Positions 23,930 through 34,298 of a DNA stretch of 64,000 nt are shown here, in pieces (the first letter of the stretch is position 1; the number at the start of each line of letters is the position of its first letter). Position numbers and translations under genes: made by a program. This DNA is from Amorphophallus konjac. Taxonomy: Eukaryota; Streptophyta; Magnoliopsida; Alismatales; Araceae. Under the pieces are notes generated by a model, which did not search any database, was not told the DNA's origin, and was given only the letters and a program-made list of their open reading frames with translations. The stretch is from assembly GCA_022559845.1 (NCBI GenBank), contig CM040125.1, positions 201,168,102 through 201,232,101 on the forward strand, written 5' to 3'.

Positions 23930-24251
23930 GGATATTCCAGAACCAAACTTGACCTCCGACGGCCAATAAAAAAAAGGCAGAGGATTGTGATCCGACAGCC
24001 AAACGTGACACGGCGGCTGAACACATGCTTACATGTAAAAGAAAAAAAGGATTTGCAAGTGATCCGGCGGCTGAACGATGTGATCCGGCGGCTGGGCCCA
24101 AATGGGTGGTAATACGGCAGCCAGAGGCACAGTTGGGTGATCCGGCGACTGAACTACTCACCCGCTCATGCATGCATGTTTATTCCCATAAATCTTGATT
24201 CATATGCACAGTGGAGCTAACCTGCGACTGGACCCATTTGGTGGCTACTAT
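23930..24251. repeat. CGGCGGC-word sequence, left part (split by S1)
   Basis: Words such as GATCCGGCGGCTGAAC, ACACGGCGGCTGAAC and ATACGGCAGCCAGAG recur every 20-40 bases. The same words in the same orientation resume at 34390 on the other side of S1, so the two parts were continuous before S1 inserted. Confidence 0.7.
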
Positions 24252-25968
24252 TGTTGGAACCCTAGTTTTGATAATGACAACTATGAATCATGTTTAGATT
24301 AAAATGGTTAAATCCTTTTATTTTGTCTTCATGACTTGCTCACTTACTGCAAGTCATTTCACGCTTAAGCACTTGTCTCCGTGCATAACATGTCCTTGCA
24401 TCTCACCTTTCGATCTTGGTGCAAGCTCTAGTCAGTGCAATCGTCGTCTGGTATGGACCGTTAGATCTTATCTCTTCATCTCAGTGCAAATACGTCATGG
24501 TGCAAGCGGTGTCTTATACTTCTCTTTATCAATTCGGTGCAAGTCTCTGTCTCACTCACAAACACTGTAGCCCCATTTCCATCTCGGTGCATTACGTGTC
24601 TAGACATAAATTGGCTCAGTGCATTTCATTGTATTTCATTGCAGCATACACTTTTAGGTTCGTGAATATCTTGTTTGTGCATCTTTGTGCGTCTCGCCTT
24701 TCAGACTCGGTGCAAGGTCTGTCTTGCATCCATTTTTTGTTCGTATGATTCTTCTCTTTCATCTCGGTGCAATTCTCGTAAATCCAACTCGGTGCATCAA
24801 CTGTGTTACACAGTTGTTTTAAGAGTCCGTGCATATCTTTGATCCATTCTTTTGACTCGGTACAAAGTCTTCTTCTTGTGCCTCTTGGACCCATGTCTGT
24901 GCATATGGTGTCAAGTTGTTGTGTAAGTCAATACAATGGTTGACTTGAATATCTCTACTCAGTGCATTCTATGTTTGAACATAACGGTGCAACCTATGCT
25001 AAGCGTTTGATTAAAGGCCTTGTGTTTTTCTGACAGAGCTTCTCTCCGAGGAGGGGCACGTGATCCAAGGCAGATCGACCTCCTAATGAGTGCCACGTGG
25101 AAGGCTACAACGCTTAGATCGCGACACGTGGCTGAGAGCCTTCTGGCAGCTAATGGGTGGGAGTTCTTCATCCACACGCCCAGTGAGAGTATATAAGAAG
25201 ACAGTGATCGATGCAGAATGAAGGTGTAGAAGAATGAGGAGTGAGCCTAATTAAAAAGGAGAGCCTGCATGATCCAGTGAGAAGAAGAAGAAAAGAGAGC
25301 AGCAGAGAAGAAAAGAGAAGTTGCAGAAGAAAAGGAGAGAGAGAGAGAGAGAGAGTTCGTGAAGAAGAAGAAGAGAAGCTTCATCAGAAGATCTGTCTTC
25401 ACTGGAATCTGGATCAAATCCAATCCAGTCAGCTCCGTGCGAGCCACATCATGTTCTTATAGCTTGCAGCTTTCAGTTGCTGTGTGTCCTCGTCTTTTGT
25501 TTCTCTTTTCTCATTTGTCATTTACTCAAGCTATTGGTCAGCGGTTGCAGAGGATTTGTTCCTCTGGTCGGCAAGCTGTAAGGCCTAGCGAAGCTGTGTA
25601 TCAGCGGATGGCAAGCTGTGTTGCCCAGCCGATGTAGGCAAGCTGTGAAGCCCAGCATTCTTCAAGCTGTTTGGCAGCAGAATCCACACTCAGGTTTGAG
25701 TGTGGGGTGGATGTAGGTCTGGAGGACCGAACCACCTAAAAAATCCTTTTGTCCTTTATGGTTTGATTCGTTGATTGCTTTCCAGCAGATGCATACTAAG
25801 ACCGTAATCCAACTGTGGTGATTGATTGAGTACGCATCTCTGATGCTTGATAGTTTGTCCATTGAATTTGTATTTCTCACTTCGTTCAAATCTTAAATTG
25901 ATCAAAAATTCTAAAAGATCCATTCACCCCCTTCTGGATCTATTTCTATCAGCTCACGCACCCCATCA
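24252..25968 (+). repeat. S1 5' LTR
   Basis: Begins TGTTGGAACCCTAG and ends CACCCCATCA. TATA box TATATAAG at 25190-25196. U3 has many TCGGTGCA words; R/U5 has a 21-base GA run (25335-25355), direct repeats of GGCAAGCTGTG...CCCAGC and the conserved GGTGGATGTAGG and CGAACCACCTAAAA blocks. Confidence 0.95.
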
Positions 25969-25970
25969 AT

Positions 25971-25982
25971 TGGTATCAGAGA
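25971..25982 (+). other. S1 primer-binding site (tRNA-iMet)
   Basis: TGGTATCAGAGA two bases after the LTR end; eleven of twelve bases match the usual TGGTATCAGAGC. Confidence 0.9.
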
Positions 25983-26115
25983 GGATTCTGCACAAAAGGT
26001 CGAACAACCTGCAGATTCGTTACTGGATTCGGGTTCGGTGCGTTGTTGGGTTGATCAGTGTCTCTCCCTTTGCTTTTGAATTGTCTTGCATTTGATTCTG
26101 TGATTTGATCTGAGG

Positions 26116-27894
26116 ATGTCTTCGATTGTTGATTTTCTGAAGTATGAAGGTTTATATTTTTATAACTGGCTCAATCAGTTTAGGGAACATGTGATGCAGA
26201 TTAATCCTGATTTGTGGATAATTATTGCACACAGCCCTTATGAAGTTCCAAAGGATAGATCCTTATGGAAAGCTTCCGATAGACTGAAATTCTCCGAGAA
26301 TCAGAGAGCCCTGAACCTAGTAAAAGGAGCGATAAATATTGATAAATTCTCTTGCATTGTCAATTGTTGCAGTGCCTTTGAAGTGCTCGACATGATAGCA
26401 TCCAGCAGGAGCAGGGACGAAGTGAAATGCCTCATGGCTTCAGATGAAGATCTGGTTCAAGTTGAAGAAACGTCATCACAGGTAGACTCTGACATTGTCA
26501 ATCTCACTTTTGAAGATCTGGTAGACTTGAATGAACACCTGTTGATCAAGTATGATAGAGTAAAATCTAAGAAAAGGAAATTGAAGAGAGAGCTGGACAC
26601 ACTAAAATCTGAGAATAAGAATCAGAAAAACAATTCGGCTGAAAATGCAGGTTCGTGTAATGAATGTGCATTCTTGAAGGAATTAATTGAAGATTTAGAT
26701 TCTGATGACAATATGTAGAAAAATTTAATCACTTCATTGAAAGAAGAAAACGACTCCTTGCTGGCTCAGAAGAAAGAAAATGATAAATTTCATGATAAAT
26801 TGATTGAAGAAAACAGCCACTTGAAGGAACAGAATAAAAAGTTGATGGTTATGAATACGGTCCTTTCTGACAAATGGCTAGCTTTTGAAAGAGGAAAATC
26901 AATCTTGGAGGAAAAAGAAGTGAACATAGAAATGAAGTTAACACAGGAAAATGAGACTCTGAAAAGTCTAAATGATAATTTGCAAAATCAAGTTATTTCC
27001 TGTGAAGACCACATTGTTTCCTTGCAAACTGAAATTGAAGATCTAAAGAATTCATTGTCAAAGTTTGTTAAGGGAAAAGATAATTTGAACAAGCTGCTTG
27101 GAGCTAATATGAATTTTCAGAAGGAGGGACTCGGTTACAATCCTGTAATGAAGAAGGTTGATGGAAATAAATTGAAAACTATTTTCGTTAGAAGTTCAGA
27201 AAAAGAAAAACCTTCCACTTCATCTGTATTTCAGTTCACGGCCCAAAGAGGTGAAGAATAGGCAAAAAACTTAAAAAATGAAAGAAATCAGAAAAATGTT
27301 GGAAGTAAAATGAAAACCAAATCCTCACCCATTGCTGTTAAAGCTTCTTCTGAATGTGGTACACCTTATGATATTATGCATGATACAAAGCAATTCTCAA
27401 TCCAGTCACATGCATACATCAAGAATACTTCATGCCATTACTGTGGCATAACAGGTCATCATATGCATGAGTGTAGAATAATGGTTCAAGATGAATTGAA
27501 TACTAAGATGGTTCATGAAAAACCCCATGCATTCAAAAGGAAGAAGAAAATCCAGTGCTTCCAATGTGGGAAGCTGGGTCATGTTGAAGCTCTCTGCTGG
27601 CATGCCCGGGGAGGGAAAAGAAGGTCAAAACCTGAGAATGTTCTTATGAACAAAACTACTCTTAATAGAAAAATACCCGCATGTTTTGAATGTGGTAAAA
27701 ATGGCCATCGAGCCTTTGAATGTTGGCATGCAAAAAGAGGTAACAATTCTCATGGCAGAACTGTCTCAATGAAAGTTCACCATGATTTGGAACTTGATAA
27801 CAGAAAAATTTGGAAACCTTGGAGTGCATCAGAGAGAGGTGTCACTCAACTAAGAAGACCCAAGAATTTTTGGGTCCCCAAATTTGCAAATTAA
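26116..27894 (+). pseudogene. S1 gag, internally deleted, with three C-terminal zinc knuckles
   Basis: A single frame of 593 codons with two in-frame TAG codons at 26716-26718 and 27259-27261. The N-terminus is a shortened copia gag: YNWLNQFREHVMQINPDLW corresponds to the YWK-RM...WK segment of S2. It then jumps to a CLMASDED segment which in S2 comes after the first zinc knuckle, so the rest of the capsid domain and that knuckle are missing. A long Glu/Lys-rich coiled-coil region follows, then NFQKEGLGYNP (S2: NFRKEGLGFNP). Three CCHC knuckles begin at 27433, 27556 and 27682. The end, FWVPKFAN, matches the gag-protease linker of S2 (LWVPNHST), after which protease should start but does not. 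The loss of capsid sequence suggests it cannot assemble particles on its own. Confidence 0.85.
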
Positions 27895-29640
27895 TCTATC
27901 TTTGCAGGCGTGCCTTGAAGAAGGAAATAAAGGGAAAATGAAACCAAGGCACACAAAGGTTAGTTGAATTCAATTTCTTCTCTAGTTTACATCTGTATAT
28001 TTTCAGTTACAACTCCCTGCATGATTTCTATCCCACTTTTATAATCCATGCCATGTCATTAATTCATGTTATTAGGAGGGTGCAATCTTGTAATGAGTAC
28101 TAGATGGTGATTCTCATGCTGAAATTAATCATGCTGAATGATTAGGATTTTTGCATGAAGTTTAACATAACATCTTCATTTAGAGTAACACTTCTGTGAG
28201 CTTTAAGAAGAACAAAAACAATAATGTTTGATGGAAATCTCTGCTCACCCGGAGGGGGTGCTGAGTCTTTCTAAGGCAGCTGGTCATTAGAGGTATACCC
28301 GTTTGAAAAAGAGAACGTGAGATTGGGTATCTCTTCTGCTGTTTGAGCTAAAATGTTTGAATTGCTATGAGCTGTTGTCTCTTCGAGTGGAGTGTCACTG
28401 GTATTGGTTCAGTAAGCTAGATGTTACTTGGTGGTTGTTTAAAATCTTGAGAGGCTGTACATTGCTCTAGTGAGAGTCTTTTTGTAGTGTCAGATGATTC
28501 TGAAAATACTGGTGCCGGGTCTGTCACTGGAGTAAGCTGAAGTCTGGTTGAGGAGATTGTCTAAAGGTTGGATGAAGATTTATTTTATGAGAGTAGTGCT
28601 GGTGGGTTGATGGCTATCCAAGCTGTGCTCTTTGGAAATGTTCTCACCCTGCTCACGTATGGCATTCATCTTCACCACCTGTCATTGGTCTATATCTCCC
28701 ATCACTCTCCACCTTCTAAATGTTTCTGATTGCTCAAGTCAGGGGGAGTAGTATATATATATAAATACTGTCACCCTTACCATCTTCAATAAGTAAAAGC
28801 CCACATCACTCTGAACTAAAAATATCTTGCTGATCTAAATTGAGATGTAATTTATCGTGTATGAACATTAAATCCTATCCGAATAGTTCTCACAAATAAC
28901 TATGAATGATTTCTCAATGTTTTTGAAACAGTCCAAATTGGAAACATCTCTGTAAATGGTTTGTTATCTGAAAATCTTTAGTAATAAGCCAATCTGTTGG
29001 AAACCTAAGGCATATATTCCTTCTTTTATGTCTTGTTAAAGAGATTCCTCTGATAAAACTGGGAATACGCCATAATATAAAATAATGAAAGAAATTTTTG
29101 GCAGAGCAATGGCATGACATTTGAGAAACTGACCATCTGTTTCAAAGAAATTCAGTGGTTATGTCATGATAACTAATGCTAACTCTGTTCATCATATGAA
29201 GTACGAAAGTTATTTGCACTGAGTACCCAGGGTCTCTGGTGTTTGATAGACATGTCTCCTTGTGTAAAAAGGTGCAATTATACTGGAATACTCATCAGAA
29301 GTTTTTTTTAAAAAAAAATTTATAACAAAGAAAAGGGGGAGAGAAAGGAGTAATGGATTATATTCATGGTTGACCCATGGTTTTCTTCAGTTAATCTCTA
29401 CAGACTCAAAAAAAATATAAAACTAGGTCCTTCAATCAGCTTTTGGCTAATGAAAAGGATCGTAAGATTAATGACCCTAATGACTGAGTTGTTTCCCTGA
29501 ATAAGTTGTTTGACCTTCATTGATTTCAATTCATAAAAATTTTGTAAAGAACTATTCTATGAGATATAATCTCATATTCTGTAAATAGCTCCTCTACGAA
29601 GAAAGGTATTTTATTTTTAGAAAAGGGTATTTTGGGTATT
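27895..29640 (+). other. S1 spacer between gag and env-like ORF
   Basis: This is where pol would be. I see no pol domain in any frame. It holds a GAGGGGGTG-type motif near 28250, a CAGGGGGAGTAG purine block at 28739-28751, a TA repeat at 28752-28765, a module near 29217-29290 (GAGTACCCAGGGTCTCTGG) resembling a duplicated module in the S2 3' region, and a GGGGGAGAGAAAGGAG purine block at 29335-29350. The purine blocks suggest it derives from the post-pol region of a SIRE-type element. Confidence 0.6.
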
Positions 29641-29672
29641 ATCTACTGAAGATGGGTAAAGTCGGTAGTATT

Positions 29673-29684
29673 CCCTTATATACG
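29673..29684 (+). promoter_or_regulatory. Possible internal promoter upstream of S1 env-like ORF
   Basis: CCTTATATACG is a TATA-like box about 170 bases before the ATG at 29851. It is followed by a pyrimidine-rich leader with TTCCACAACTCC and ending GCCGCTATG, which looks like the 5' UTR of an ordinary plant transcript. Position and composition are seen; promoter activity is inferred. Confidence 0.4.
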
Positions 29685-29850
29685 AAACTCTATCTTACTC
29701 TTTACCATCTTACCCTTTCTTTCGAAGCCGAAGCGTCCTCCCGCTCCGTGGCTTCTTCCCGCGTGCACAACCTACAACCTTCCACAACTCCAATCCTTCT
29801 TTACCACCCTCTCAGATTTCACATTTCGTCTTACCTCCATCCTTGCCGCT

Positions 29851-32202
29851 ATGTCTACTTTGTCAGCTGTGAGCAAAGGGAGGAGGAAGGCTGTGAGGCA
29901 GCAGCAGCCGGAAGATGCTATGTCTACGGTGGCCGCTGCACAACCTCAAGGTTTGAAAAGACAGGAGAAAGTAGCTTCTACCGCGAGGAAGGGAGATTCG
30001 TCTACAAAGTCCACAGAGGAACTTGTGCTGATGTTGGAAGCCGGAAAGATTATACCCCCTCGGTATATTGATTTTGCTGATCTAGAGATGGCCTCCGAGT
30101 TCCCTGAGGTATTTGAGCTATTTGAATTCTAGCAATGGATAGAGTTCCTAAGCATTCATAGGGTGTATTGCCCTAGTCTGGTAGCAGAATTCTACAGTAA
30201 CCTGAGGTTCGATGCTATTAATTTCACAATCTCCTCTCTGGTCAAAGGAAAAGTCATAGAGCTCTCTAGGCAGTCCCTTCATAGGATTCTAAGTATTCCC
30301 TTAGATGGAGAGATTGAAGGAGAATTCACGTTTAATCTACATGATGCTTTTGCCCTCATCACTAACTTACCCAAAAACTTTCATGATAAGCAGCAGACCA
30401 AGCTCGGTCATTATTACACCAACAAATTGTCTGAACCAAAGAGACTACTCCATCACATTCTCACCTCCATGATTACTCCACAAGTAGGAAGAAGGGGTAG
30501 ACTGACAGATTCCCAAAGGTTTATTCTCTACTGCTTGCTGAAGAAAATCAGAATCTGTCTACCGCACGTGATGATTCAGTTAATGGGAACGTGTAAGGAA
30601 TCAAGAAGATATTCTCCTTTTGCTGCTCAGTTGACTACAATCTTCAAAGAGGAAAACATTTCCCTGGATGGTAATGTTGTGTCCGCAATCCCCAAGATAA
30701 ACATTTATAACATAAGTTTCATTAATACATTCATGAGGAGGAAAGGAGCCAAAAGAAAGAGTACTCCTGTCACAAAGGATACTCTTCTGAAAATGGATAC
30801 AAAAACCCAGGCTGTGTCAGTACCTGAACATCCTGCACAAGCCTCATCAAAAGAGACTCACATCCTTGAGTTGATTCAAAGTGAAAGTCAGACAGTTCCT
30901 TCTCCTTGGAAATCTGCTCAAGTACAAGCTAGTGGAAGTTTAGATGAGCAAGAACTACAACAGAACCAAACTACAGCTACTGCACCTGAGGCATCTCAGA
31001 TTCATGAAACATTCGTACAGAATGTCCAAAATAAGGATATCATTCAGGAATTAGACCACAATATCCATGAGATATTTGATGATTTTGGTCAACAGTCACA
31101 GAAAAGACCAATCACTGACCAAGCAGAGCTGGCTCGGGAAGAGGCTCCAACAGAAGAACTAACTAGTGACAGAGAAAAGGAAGTCATTATAGAAGAAGAG
31201 GAAATGAGTAAATTGGTCGATGAAGTTATGAGGGAAGCTGCTGAAATGATTTATGAAAAAACAGCTGAATCTTTAGTCAGTGAACAAGAAAATGATCAAC
31301 AGGGAGCTTAACCACCTACTGAAGAAGCTCAACATGAGCAACCAACCGGTTTAGCTCCAGGGGCACCTGAAGAAGTATCACAAGACTATGGTATGGGACC
31401 TGCCCCTCACCATAGGATGTCTTTCACTCAGGCTCCTGAGTATGGTCCACACCTTGGGGAGCTAATCAGTCTTGGTATTCCACCTCCTCCACCATCTGAA
31501 CAGCATTATGAATACTTCACCGAGCTGCCAGATTCCAGTGCTTCTACTTCTAGTACACGTGGAACAAATGCTGAATCAAATCTAGCTCAGATGTTATGTA
31601 AGCTGACAGAGATTGTTCTAAATCAGAATGACTTGATGAACAAACAGTTCCTGTTCAGGACTATTCAAATAGATAGACTAGAGAGCCGAATGAAGCATTT
31701 GGAAAAAGTAGTGGAACGTCAAGGGATAGAACTTTTGACTGCTAAGCGAAGGACAGATGAGACTGTAAGAGAAATTCTAGAATCTCTTATGCGTATCAGC
31801 ACTCGAATAGGTGACATGGTTAGTAAAATTCAAGATACCCAAATCTCCATGCTCACCAATATGGGTGTAATTCTCAACCATACATTTGATCTAAAAATTG
31901 AGTTTGAACTGATGAAGGGGACAGTAAGCAAGATAGCACCCAGTCAGCCAGAAATCCTCAGAAAGTTTGAAGTTGTCCAGTCTGAGTTGCAAACTTTGTC
32001 AGAGATAGTTTCACAAGTGCTCAATAATCGAGAGTCAGTTACCTCTCTAGTGGAATGTCTGGGGGACACCTTGCATCGCAAACTTGATAGACTTGCCGAT
32101 TCCATTAAAGATTTACATACCTCCTTAATGACCAGATTTCCTACCTCTGCCTCCAGTTCAGCAGATTCTGCAAGAGACAGGGGGAGCTACCGAGGTCACT
32201 AG
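29851..32202 (+). pseudogene. S1 env-like / plant transposon-associated ORF, two in-frame stops
   Basis: One frame of 784 codons broken by TAG at 30130-30132 and TAA at 31309-31311; the frame is the same before, between and after. The N-terminus is basic and Lys/Arg/Gln-rich. About 30133-30750 has the order W-x2-FL...VYCPSLVAEFYSNL, a K-V-I-E-L-S-R segment, then LLHHILTSMITPQ and LTDSQRFILYCLLKK. This order is typical of the domain annotated in plant retroelements as 'envelope-like' or 'putative plant transposon protein'. The middle is acidic and Gln/Glu-rich. The last 200 residues (from about 31590) form a long predicted coiled coil (heptads through RLESRMKHLEKVVERQG). I see no signal peptide or clear transmembrane helix, so a true envelope role is not supported by the sequence. 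It sits after gag, where SIRE elements carry their extra ORF. Confidence 0.75.
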
Positions 32203-32537
32203 TATATCCAAATTCCCCATTTTTGATAATGACAAAGGGGGAGAAGAAGCCATCATCATGTATGAAGAAGACCTTATGGACTTTTGCTGAGTACAAGAGC
32301 AAGACCACATTTCTTTTTACTGTTGAGTGAAATGGCAAAGCGAGGGATTCAAATCTTTGTGAAAAGAGATGTACATTCAAACACTAATGTTTGTTCTCGT
32401 AATACTCACAGAAGCATTACTCTTACATATTGCACTTGCATTTTGTTTGCTTATACAGCTGAATGAAAGACGAGTTTTGAATAAATCCTTTTTGTTGGTA
32501 TTGGCTTAATCATACATGACTCATAGTTGTCATAATC

Positions 32538-32551
32538 AAAAAGGGGAAGAT
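32538..32551 (+). other. S1 polypurine tract
   Basis: AAAAAGGGGAAGAT directly before the right LTR. A second purine block, AAAGGGGGAGAAGAAG, lies about 300 bases upstream at 32233-32248, a multiplicity also seen in S2. Confidence 0.8.
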
Positions 32552-34298
32552 TGTTGGAACCCTAGTTTTGATAATGACAACTATGAATCATGTTTAGATT
32601 AAAATGGTTAAATCCTTTTATTTTGTTTTCATGACTTGCTCACTTGCTACAAGTCATTTCACGCTTAAGCACTTGTCTCCGTGCATAACATGTCCTTGCA
32701 TCTCACCTCTCGAGCTGGGTGCAAGCTCTAGCCAGTGCAATCGTCGTCTGGTATGGACCGTTAGATCTTGTCTCTTCATCTCAGTGAAAATACGTCTTCG
32801 TGCAAGCCGTGTCTTGTACTTCTCTTTATCAATTCGGTGCAAGTCTCTGTCTCACTCACAAACACTGTAGCCCCATTTCCATCTCGATGCATTACGTATC
32901 TAGACATAAATTGGCTAAGTGCATTTCATTGTATTTCATTGCAGCATACACTTTTAGGTTCGTGCATGTCTTATTTGTGCATCTTTGTGCGTCTCGCCTG
33001 CATATCTTGTTTGTGCATCTTTGTGCATCTCGCCTTTCAGACTCGGTGCAAGGTCTGTCTTGCATCCGTTTTTTGTTCGTATGATTCTTCTCTTTCATCT
33101 CGGTGTAATTCTCGCAAATCTAACTCGGTGCATCAACTGTGTTACATAGTTGTTTTAAGATTCCGTGCATATCTTTGATCCTTTCTTTTGACTCAGTACA
33201 ATGTCTTCTTCTTGTGCCTCTTGGACCCATGTCTATGCATATGGTGTCAAGTTGTTGTGTAAGTCAATACAATGGTTGACTTGAATATCTCTACTCAGTG
33301 CATTCTATATTTGAACATAACGGTGCAACCTATGCTAAGCGTTTGATTAAAGGCCTTGTGTTTGTCGGACAGAGCTTCTCTCCGAGGAGGGGCACATGAT
33401 CCAAGGCAGTTCGACCTCCTAATGAGTGCCACATGGTAGGCTACAACGCTTAGATCGCGACACGTGGCTGAGAGCCTTCTGGAAGCTAATGGGCGGGAGT
33501 TCTTCATCCACACGCCCAGTGAGAGTATATAAGAAGACAGTGATCGATGCAGAATGAAGGTGTAGAAGAATGAGGAGTGAGCCTAATTAAAAAGGAGAGC
33601 ATGCACGATCCAGTGAGAAGAAGAAGAAAAGAGAGCAGCAGAGAAGAAAAGAGAAGTTGCAGAAGAAAAGGAGAGAGAGAGAGAGTTCGTGAAGAAGAAG
33701 AAGAGAAGCTTCATCAGAAGATCTGTCTTCACTGGAATTTGGATCAAATCCAATCCAGTCAGCTCCGTGCGAGCCACATCATGTTCTTATAGCTTGCAGC
33801 TTTCAGTTGCTATGTGTCCTCGTCTTTTGTTTCTCTTTTCTCATTTATCATTTACTCAAGCTATTGGTCAGCGGTTGTAGAGGATTTGTTCCTCCGGTCG
33901 GCAAGCTGTAAGGCCCAGCGAAGCTGTGTATCAGCGGATGGCAAGCTGTGTTGCCCAGCCGATGTAGGCAAGCTGTGAAGCCCAGCGTTCTTCAAGCTGT
34001 TTGGCAGCAGACGCCACACTCAGGTTTGAGTGTGGGGTGGATGTAGGTCTGGAGGACCGAACCACCTAAAAAATCCTTTTGTCCTTTATGGTTTGATTCG
34101 TTGATTGCTTTCCGCCAGATGCATACTAGGACCGTAATCCAACTGTAGTGATTGATTGAGTACGCATCTTTGATGCTTGACAGTTTGTCCATTGAATTTG
34201 TATTTCTCACTTCGTTCAAATCTTTAATTGATCAAAATTTTTAAAAGATCCATTCACCCCCCTCTGGATCTATTTCTATCAGCTCACGCACCCCATCA
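32552..34298 (+). repeat. S1 3' LTR
   Basis: Matches the 5' LTR with scattered substitutions. It has an extra 36-bp tandem copy (32963-32998 repeated at 32999-33034) and a GA run six bases shorter (15 against 21), which together account for the 30-bp length difference. TATA at 33526-33532. Confidence 0.95.

Larger units (their letters stand above)
24252..34298 (+). mobile_element. S1: complete non-autonomous SIRE-like Ty1/copia element with gag and env-like ORF but no pol
   Basis: LTRs of 1717 bp (24252-25968) and 1747 bp (32552-34298) flank a 6.6-kb internal region with an iMet PBS and a terminal purine tract. Inside are a broken gag ORF and a broken env-like ORF; there is no trace of DSG protease, HHCC/DDE integrase, YVDD reverse transcriptase or RNase H. 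S2 in the same window has the full set with the same gag features, so S1 looks like a deletion derivative that kept both ends and the two non-enzymatic ORFs. The flanks (ACTAT left, ATATA right) do not give a clean 5-bp duplication. Confidence 0.9.

Noticed and set aside
29652..30071. 139-codon frame overlapping the env-like start
   Set aside because: It is in another frame, overlaps the leader and ORF, and has no domain; the 29851 frame continues into the conserved region.
29851..32202. True retroviral envelope protein
   Set aside because: No signal peptide, furin-like site or clear transmembrane segment was seen; the conserved part is the plant env-like/transposon-associated type.
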